Assembly (NCBI RefSeq): GCF_000203815.1
Contig: NW_004457624.1
Location: 1,612,001 to 1,676,000, forward strand
DNA: 64,000 nucleotides
Direction of reading: 5' to 3'
DNA from: Cavenderia fasciculata
Lineage: Eukaryota; Evosea; Eumycetozoa; Acytosteliales; Cavenderiaceae
In this document: positions 57,011 to 64,000 of the stretch, piece after piece
Layout of the letters: each line of letters starts with the position of its first letter
Position numbering within the stretch: position 1 is the first letter of the stretch
Notes under the pieces: generated by a model
Databases searched by the model: none
Seen by the model: only the letters and a program-made list of their open reading frames with translations
What the model was told of the DNA's origin: nothing
Translations under genes and position numbers: made by a program

Positions 57011-59779
57011 TTATTTTGATAATGGATCTTCGATACCAATATTGGTGGTATCGTCTTCATCATCAAATTCATTGTCCGGAATGTCATCCCATACGATGGG
57101 AAGGTCACCCAACAACATATCTTTGATTTGTTTAATGTTTGCAACGGCCAATACCAATTCATCGTGATTTGCCAATGAAGTATTCTCTACAATATTGGTT
57201 TGGAGTATGGGAATGACGTTGCCCAACTGGTTGCCCAAATAACGTTGAGCATTTCGAAGTCTCTTGGCCGGATTCGTCTTTGGATTGGCCTTTTTCGAAA
57301 CGTATGATTGTTTGGGCAAGAGATCCTTTGGTGAGGCTACAGGGTTAAAATAATTACTTCTTGCAGTATTAAGGTTAACAGATGTAGTTGTAAGAGGTGC
57401 TGCCGACGTTGCAACAACTGTCATATTGCCATCCGACGAAACAAGCGATGATGGTGTAGATGATGTAAATGATGGTGTTGAAATGGCTGAAGATTGATTT
57501 GGTGGTGTACCAAGTATAAGTGGTGATGTATTGGTAAATGTATTAGTAGTAGTTGATGTTGAAGTAGATGTGTTTGAAGAAGAGGTGAATGTAGATGTCG
57601 CATTGGTTGATGAAGAAGATGAAGAAGAAACAAATGAAGAAGAAGAAGAGGATTTTGTTGATGTTTTACTAATACCAATACTAAGACCACCAAGTCCAAG
57701 TATATCATCAGTTGGAGTTAAAGAAAATATTGAAGCTGGTTTACGAGGTTGAGCGGGTGGTGGTGGTGTAAATGTTGCTGAATTTGATAATGGATTATTC
57801 GATGACCCAGAAAATGCAGATGAGGACGAGGAAGTGGTGGAAGAGGAAATATCATCTCTTGATGGAGCGGAAAGATGACTCATTGTCTTTCGATAATTTG
57901 ATTTGTTGGGATTGGTTGGATTAAAGGTAGGATTATTATTAAGTACAGATGTAATTGGTGTAAATGTCGTCGAAGATATATATGAAGGTGTGGTTGGAAG
58001 CGAAGTTATCTGACCAAAAGTTGTTATACTATTATTAATAGGTCCCGGTGTATCTTTGATCGAGAATGCCTTTCTTATCAAATATTGAATGTCTTCAACT
58101 GGTGGATATTTAAATAATCTTTTTAATACTGAACTATTATCTTTACCAATTACTATATAAGTCAACAAAATTAGGTATTAATAAGTATTATACTTTTCTC
58201 TCTCTTTCTTTTGCTTTCTTTCTTCTTACATTGATCTCTAATAAAAGATAACATTGAAATTGAAATAAAATCAATTAAATGTAAATTGTCTCCATATGCA
58301 AATATAGCATCCCACATTGATAATACATCTTCGAGATGGAATTCTCTACCAAATAATAAACGAATCCATCTTAATAGGTAGAGTTGAGGTTCGATATCAA
58401 GTGACTCTAAATGATTGTATAATTCTACATCCTTTGCTCTAAGTAAATTATTAATCGTTTTACATTTAATAACTGCTTGATTTACAACTATTGTTTCATT
58501 GTGTTGTTGTGGTTCTTTGTTTGGATCATCCTAAATTTGAAAAAAAAAAAAAGTTAATTAGCAAAAATATTATGTTTTTCTTTTTTTTTCCTTTCTTACA
58601 CTTAATGAATGATGTTTCATTACAGGTGTATTTGTTGGACTTGTATTGCCTGCGCCTCCAGTAGCACCAAACCAATGGACACTAGTTTTCATGAGTTTAC
58701 TAAACAAAATATAGACGTCGTGTTCGATATAATTTGGATCATAGATGATATTGACCCATGATGCATGTAAAACTTGAGGATCGACCTCTATCTTTTCCAA
58801 TTCTGATTTTTTGTACTTTTCAACCTCGTGTGTAATTAAATAAAGCATGGGTGCAAGTAGCTCATGCATTCCTTGCCTATATGAAATATCTGGTGTTGAA
58901 GTTGAATAGATAAAAAGTATTCTCAACATAATCTAAAAAGAAAGAAAATGATTAGAACATGTATGTCATTTTCGACATCGTATGTCATTTTTGTTGGTTG
59001 GTATATACATACATCTTTAGTTTGTTGATCTTGAAAGAATTCAAAATCTTGATAGGTTCTTTCAATATCCAATGTAATTGTCTTTTGTCTTTCTTGATTT
59101 CTAAAAAACTTGTTCCATGGTGACTATAGATATATATATTGAAAAAAGAATATAAGAAGGTGTTTGTTCCTTGACTATTTTGAATCATTGAATCATCAAT
59201 GAATAATTGTAACATACATTCTCATCGTTTGATAATGGATCGAAAACAACTTGTTGTTGTTGTTGATCTCTTGGATTGACATAATGAGTAGTTACCAAGT
59301 GTTGGTAAAGTTGTCTTTGTTCTGATATTGTGGTCTCCCATGTATTCATCTTATCAGTTTCAAGACATCCAAGGAATATCTAGATTCGATTAGAATGAAT
59401 GAATATTATATAGTAGTTAGTTAGTAAACAACTTTGTTGTACTAGTCAAGTATATATTATTTATATATTTATATATTTGACTTACCCTCCAAGCTAAACC
59501 TCTAAGAGGAGAAGCAGCAAGTAAACCATTGAATGCATCATTTTTAAGAATATCCAAAGGTGATTTATCTTTTGGTACAGTGCTAAAGAACATATCATTG
59601 AATGCCTTTGTAAAGTCTGGAAGCTTTGATACAGAAGAAGAAGAGGTAGACTCTTCGTCGTGGTGTAGTCCTTCCTCGCCAATGACACCAACATTTATCG
59701 TTGAAATTACACTACTCTCTTCACTAGCTCTCTCCTTTCCAATAGACATTGAGAAGTTATCTCCTCCTGTTACATCCAT
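57011..59779 (-). CDS. TBC1D5-like Rab GTPase-activating protein
   Basis: Exons 59779-59486, 59379-59218, 59123-59013, 58932-58600, 58530-58230 and 58152-57011, 780 residues. The TBC domain runs from about 90 to 400: LRGLAWRIFLGCLETDKMNT, SPWNKFFRNQERQK, the catalytic Arg in TLDIERTYQDFEFF, the catalytic Gln in ISYRQGMHELLAP and LYLLRWIRLLFGREFHLEDV. Insertions between motifs (for example before DPNKEP) and the long Ser/Thr-rich C-terminus are like TBC1D5, the Rab7 GAP of retromer and autophagy. Near the end PIVWDDIPDNEFDDEDD looks like an LC3/Atg8-interacting motif (core Trp codon at 57089-57091) with an acidic flank. The paralogue choice is from architecture. Confidence 0.87.
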
Positions 59780-60639
59780 TCTCTCTCTCTACTACTATAT
59801 ATATATGTATATAAAACAAACTACTTTTTCTTTTTTAAAAAAAAGTCTTTCTTTCTTTCACCAACACCTCTCTCTCTTTCTTTCTTTCTTGAGTGTAAGT
59901 GTAGAACAGAGTTAATTATATTATGTTGTTGTTGTTGTTGTTGTTGTTACTAACTAATACTAATAATAGTTGGATTCTCTGTTCTTCTCTCTTCTTTTTG
60001 AATGAATCATCAAAAACAACATTCATGAAAACTTTGAAAAAAATCTTATTATAAATTTTTAAAAATGAATATTTATTTTCTTTGGGGGTTTTGAAAATTT
60101 TTGGTTGGGAGTACCGCCTCAGAATCTATTTATTTGTAAAACTTATTTCTCTCTATGGTCTTCTTTATTTTTAATTATTCTTTTACCAATCGATAGATCT
60201 TTTCATTATCTATCAAATGGTTGACAAAAAAATTTGCGAGAGGTTCACCCTTCTAAAAGGTACTTTCCGTAAAGTCGCCATTAGCCATGGGCTAAGATGA
60301 GGTCTAGAAAGCATTGTTTGGAAAAACAAATGATATAAACAGAAAGAGCACAAAAAGTTGTATCTATTGGTGATATTGGATCGTCGTTTCAAAGATTATT
60401 CAAATAAAAAAAATGCTATTCTTCAAAGCCTATCTCATATAGTAAACATGCAACCATATAAAACTACGTGCTACATGGATCGGATCACGATTAATCAAAT
60501 AAAAAGACAAGCGCCAACGCAAGAGGTGTAGGCGCCTTGAATCTTCAACATTATATGCACTGGTGTCGGCAGTGTTCAATGCATGCCACATCCAGCAACG
60601 CTAGACAAGATGGTTAGTATATTTGGAATGGTCAATCTC

Positions 60640-60674
60640 AAAACAATTGTGAATGCTCAAGAGTAATGGTAGCT
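60640..60674 (+). repeat. Inverted repeat, left arm
   Basis: Contains CAAGAGTAATGGTAGCT (60658-60674), which recurs exactly on the opposite strand at 61446-61430; the similarity extends over about 35 bp with a few differences (AAACAATTGTGAATGCT against AAACATTGTGATTGAGA). Confidence 0.7.
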
Positions 60675-61429
60675 TAATCTATATCGATATCATGGTTATT
60701 TATTTGGTACATACTAGTATTATTGTAATTAGCTCTTTTAAAACCCATCAAGGCTAGTGGTCATGGACAATTTCGCATTCGGTCTATCAAAACCATCCAT
60801 TCTAAAAGATAATAAATAATAATTAGTAAACAGTATTTATGACAGTAATTTTACAAGATACATATCTTTACAGTTTTTAAAAATGGACCAACTCGTCTCT
60901 AATCAATTGATTCTATATTTAAAGTATAATATGGCATGAATATGATTAGTTGAGGGTTTGATAGTTGTATTGTGATGAATTTACTTAACTTTGTATTCTA
61001 ATTCAGGTGGGTAGAGTTGATGACCAAACAACCACCTTTGTTGCTATAATACAAGACTATCAGCTATAGTATGAACCGATTTGTTGACTAGTCTCATTAA
61101 ACAGATATCTGATAGATTGGAATTGTTAGTTTTGAAATTAATTTATGTTATGAATATATACATAACTTTAATAGATCAGCGGTTGATTAAGAAGAAGATC
61201 AATCGGTTCTATAGAAAAATAGTAAGGATGACCTATGTTAAAAATATGTATTAGTAATTGAGTGGTGGTTGTAGTATATACTACTACTATGTTGAAGTCT
61301 ACATGATACTTAAACTTTATCATTTATGGATAGGTACCATATATGGATGTATTGTTTGATTAAATATTGAACTATAAAGCTGTAAGGGATAAATAAAAAG
61401 AGGAAAAGAAATATGAGTAGAATCAATAG

Positions 61430-61463
61430 AGCTACCATTACTCTTGTCTCAATCACAATGTTT
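61430..61463 (-). repeat. Inverted repeat, right arm
   Basis: Minus-strand copy of the arm at 60640-60674, 17 bp identical plus a diverged 17-bp flank. The arms enclose about 750 bp of unassigned DNA. Confidence 0.7.
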
Positions 61464-61528
61464 CTCATTCTAAAAAAAAACACCAACAATATATAGATAA
61501 TAAAATATTAGTATCCAGACCCAAGCCT

Positions 61529-61635
61529 GGAGCTGCAAGCAAATGCCCATTGTGAACCAAATGACAAGTTGAACTCCGTTGGCTATACCGTAGAGTAGTC
61601 CTTTTGAGTCAAATGAACAATGTACTTGCAGCTCC
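61529..61635. repeat. Hairpin with perfect 11-bp terminal stem
   Basis: GGAGCTGCAAG at 61529-61539 is the exact reverse complement of CTTGCAGCTCC at 61625-61635. Inside, CATTGT (61548-61553) can pair with ACAATG (61617-61622), extending the structure with a small internal loop. The 107-nt unit is GC-richer than its flanks. It could encode a structured RNA or be the remnant of a small inverted-repeat element. Confidence 0.6.
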
Positions 61636-62625
61636 CAATTCTGAAATGATTTAAAATAGGGGAGAATTGTATATATATAGAGGGGGGGGAAAGAGGGATA
61701 GAGGGTAGAATTCATAAGTTTCCCACGCCGAAGCATGACCATTTGGAAGACACTAGAACATCCTCCCACCAACCAAAAGGAGTTGTAGTGTCTTTTTAAA
61801 TAATAATAATAATATAACCACAAGTGTAATCTATAATTATAAAAAAGAGGTTTATTTCTATTGTCTTTAAACAATAGAATAATGGTTAGTGATGTATAAT
61901 ATTTCATAGTAGTGTATAGTCTTACTTTAATTTATATTATATATTTATAAAAGATTTTGGTTCTTTGTCAAAGGATCCTTGAATAAAGACAGAGTGATTG
62001 TTGGTCTACGTCATGTCCTCTAAAGGCGTCATTCCCATTGTTGATTGACTGATTGATGATTGTTTAAAATATCTTGATGAATCTAATCGATCGATGGTTA
62101 TTGTTGTTGGTGTCATGATGAAAATTCTCCCTCCAAAATTAATTACTTCTCTTCATGACATGATAGTGCTGTGCTGTACTGTGTTCTCGCGCAGTACAAG
62201 ACAAGTAGTAAATATAAATACATCTAGATTTATGAATTCATAACCCATCCTAAAGTTGAATTCATTCATTCATTCATTCGAGACAGACATCCATCAAATG
62301 ACGATGATGATTGAGATTTAATTTAACTTGTTACCCTATACTACTTGTGTTGATGATCAATATTCACATCATCATCATCAACATGATCATCATCATGACT
62401 TTTATATCTCTAAGTATTGTATTGTAATTGTATTGTTCTTATTCTTATGACTCTGTGATGATCATGATGTTTGTTGGCGTTTGTGAATGCTCCATTTGCA
62501 AATTTGAACCCAAAATCTCTTAGTTGCTTACTAGTATGAAAAGGTGACACTGATGATAATATTCTTTTGAAGAAAGGAATTAGTATACATCAACAACTAC
62601 TACTAGTTAATTTCTTATATGCAAC

Positions 62626-63129
62626 TTATTGTGTAGAATTATTATAATAATTCTTTTTTCCATCTTTTGCTTCCTTGTGCATCTTTCTAATGATGTTGAT
62701 ACAACTAAAATCTCTTGGTGACATAAAAACTGTACCATCTTCGTTGATCTTTTCTCCTTTGGGGTCGAGAGTTGTCTTGATACCTCTTCCATGTTTAGAC
62801 ATGCTCAAACTTCTTAGAACCTCTGCTTGTAGTACTTCGTCGCCATTTGTATGTCTTCTCAACAGGAATGACGTTTTATTTCTAATGCGTTGCACTTGTC
62901 TTAATGAGAATGTTGGTTTAAAACGGTCGCCAATTAATCGTTGGTAGACTGTTGGAGGTGTCGTTGTTGTTGTTGTTGCTGCTGCTGGTGATGCAGAGAT
63001 TGTTGTTATTGGTACTAATGCTACTGATACTGATGATGCTGCTGATGCAGTGATAGTTTGGGCTGCTGTACTCATGATTAATATGCTTAAAATAAAGATA
63101 AAAATATATCTATAATATTGATAATTCAT
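62626..63129 (-). CDS. Small hypothetical protein
   Basis: Single-exon ORF of 167 residues, or 149 from the second ATG at 63075. From the first ATG the N-terminus (MNYQYYRYIFIFILSILIMS) looks like a signal peptide or anchor with a possible cleavage near STAAQ; from the second ATG there is none, and the upstream part would be leader or intron (TATTTTAAG acceptor-like). An Ala/Ser/Thr-rich stretch is followed by a basic region (RFKPTFSLRQVQRIRNKTSF, LLRRHTNGDE) and SMSKHGRGIKTTLDPKGEK. No family recognised. Codon use is less biased than random spacer ORFs and CTG/CAG-like codons give Ala/Ser runs, which supports coding, but only moderately. Confidence 0.5.
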   Translation of the reverse strand: MNYQYYRYIFIFILSILIMSTAAQTITASAASSVSVALVPITTISASPAAATTTTTTPPTVYQRLIGDRFKPTFSLRQVQRIRNKTSFLLRRHTNGDEVLQAEVLRSLSMSKHGRGIKTTLDPKGEKINEDGTVFMSPRDFSCINIIRKMHKEAKDGKKNYYNNSTQ

Positions 63130-63467
63130 TAAATAAAGATATTATCAATTTAATTAAATAATTAATTGTTTGTTTCAATTGATTCTACACTTTTTTTTTT
63201 TTTTTTTTTTAAATTTTTTTTTCTCATGAGATAGTGCGATCTTTATGCGTGCCATAGGTGACTGACCTGATACATTGCGAGGTTTGAACATTTGTTTCAA
63301 AACAACAACAGCAAATAGCCCCTCTCTCTCATTAATAAATGGATCCTATCAAAAAGAAGAAACAACAATAGAATCATACCCTGATTTGGTATCATACACC
63401 CCCCCCCCTCTCCCTCCTCCTCTTCTCTTACATTTTAGATCTTGGTTCATATAATGAGCCTAATCCG

Positions 63468-63576
63468 CACCCCCATCCCCCTCCTTATCCGCCTCACTCA
63501 TATAGTGAATCAACACGCCCATAATCTGACGGGTTACATCAAAGAATGATCGTGCTGTGGCTCACCTAGGCATCAT
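63468..63576 (+). repeat. Direct repeat unit, copy 1
   Basis: Starts with a C-rich block (CCCCCTCCTTATCCGCCTCA), has CTCACTCATAT, and ends in the core TGTGGCTCACCTAGGCATCAT. It contains GCCCATAAT, similar to the upstream element of dictyostelid small RNA genes. About 25 bp longer than copy 2 because of extra central sequence. Confidence 0.8.
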
Positions 63577-63590
63577 ATCCAACCATGACT

Positions 63591-63675
63591 ACCACCCCCT
63601 ATCCTCCTCCTTATCCCCCTCACTCATATTTTAAATCATAAATGATCGTGCTGCTGTGGCTCACCTAGGCATCAT
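63591..63675 (+). repeat. Direct repeat unit, copy 2
   Basis: Same order of blocks as copy 1: CTCCTCCTTATCCCCCTCAC, CTCACTCATAT, then AATGATCGTGCTG and the identical core TGTGGCTCACCTAGGCATCAT, with one additional CTG triplet. Separated from copy 1 by 14 bp. Confidence 0.8.
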
Positions 63676-64000
63676 GAATGCCCCCATTAAACGGTGGTGA
63701 TGACACAGTTCGGGTATTAAGAAACCACCATACGATTATGATATCATTGGGACAACCCCATCTGTATATGTATCACCCCTCACTTTTTGTTGATAATCAA
63801 CAAAGACAAGAAAACATTTGTTTAAAATAAAATATTATTCATCAAGCTCCAATGTTCTCTATTTAAAGTGTTCTTTTTCTCATCACATCATTATTCATTT
63901 TATCTATCTTTTCTTCAATTCATTATCTTTCTGCTATATTGTATTACCTTTATATATTTTTTATATAGGAAGCTTCTAATTGAGGTTCACTATCGCACAG

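Larger units (their letters stand above)
59780..62625. other. Gene-poor 2.8-kb region with inverted repeats
   Basis: Upstream of the TBC gene the first 250 bp are its likely promoter (TTC and TTG runs). From about 60100 the DNA is less AT-biased and has few homopolymers, yet no long ORF. Seen: an inverted repeat pair (60640-60674 and 61430-61463), a strong 11-bp-stem hairpin (61529-61635), a 14-bp palindrome GTAGTATATACTAC (61271-61284), and splice-acceptor-like sites on the minus strand at about 60799, 61468 and 61645. This could be a decayed gene or element, or non-coding RNA genes. A 145-codon minus ORF at 61907-61470 is not convincing as protein. Confidence 0.4.
63130..64000. other. C-rich spacer at the right edge
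   Basis: 871 bp with no ORF of note. A T22-like run at 63189-63210, then an unusually C-rich stretch on the plus strand from 63378 to 63660 including a C10 run, and a duplicated unit (see repeats). From 63800 normal AT-rich spacer returns. It may be the promoter side of a gene beyond the window. Confidence 0.4.

Noticed and set aside
61470-61907. 145-codon minus-strand ORF
   Set aside because: Runs through AT tracts and the hairpin, Tyr/Leu/Ile-rich, ATG in AT-repeat context. Parts may be remnants of something coding, but it is not supportable as a gene.
1-64000. Transposons, LTR or virus-like elements, CRISPR, rRNA
   Set aside because: No reverse transcriptase, integrase, transposase or capsid-like ORF, no long terminal repeats and no ribosomal RNA sequence were recognised in the window.

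Overview
The window looks like nuclear DNA of a social amoeba (dictyostelid, Amoebozoa). It is very AT-rich, genes are separated by AT-rich spacers of 0.1-2.8 kb, introns are mostly 70-150 bp with GTATGT or GTAAGT donors, and exons carry long Asn, Gln and Ser homopolymer runs. Stop codons are almost all TAA, with a few TAG. No prokaryotic features, rRNA, convincing tRNA, CRISPR or recognisable transposon were seen. I rebuilt 23 multi-exon gene models by hand from splice phase; every junction cited keeps the reading frame unless stated otherwise.

Layout. 0-7 kb: 3' part of a TKL-like kinase (+), mitochondrial EF-Ts (-), a mitochondrial TPR protein (+) sharing a short divergent promoter with EF-Ts, and the large U2AF subunit (-). 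7-15 kb: one giant gene, tuberin/TSC2 (-). 15-25 kb: RAD23 (+), TMX2 (-), a four-TM protein (-), a 1.9 kb regulatory spacer, then a Q/N-rich putative regulator with an HSP20-like end (+). 25-34 kb: BTB-BACK-MATH protein (-), a 2.6 kb spacer, ribosomal protein eL34 (-), a GT10 fucosyltransferase (-). 34-46 kb: JmjC protein (+, apparent frameshift), a low-complexity protein ending in a rare TGA (+), an oxysterol-binding protein (+), a glutaredoxin-fold protein (-), the lysine methyltransferase EEF1AKMT2 (+), a tiny FYVE protein (+), a TMEM144-like transporter (+). 46-60 kb: a Tonsoku-like TPR/LRR protein (-), a BAR-like protein (-), a Na+/H+ exchanger (-), phosphopantothenate-cysteine ligase (+), a TBC1D5-like RabGAP (-). 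60-64 kb is gene-poor, with inverted repeats, a hairpin, one small ORF and a C-rich duplicated unit.

The genes do not form a pathway cluster; most are conserved housekeeping functions (translation, splicing, TOR control, proteostasis, lipid transfer, pH, CoA synthesis, endosomal traffic). The points most worth a second look are anomalies: a RAD23 intron without a usable 3' AG where coding-like sequence resumes, an A-run frameshift inside the JmjC fold, the only TGA stop followed by coding-like sequence that ends at a consensus donor, a 14-nt microexon in eL34, a GC gradient inside long exons, and structured non-coding DNA at 37.5-37.7, 60.6-61.6 and 63.5-63.7 kb. I found no clearly new multi-gene system.
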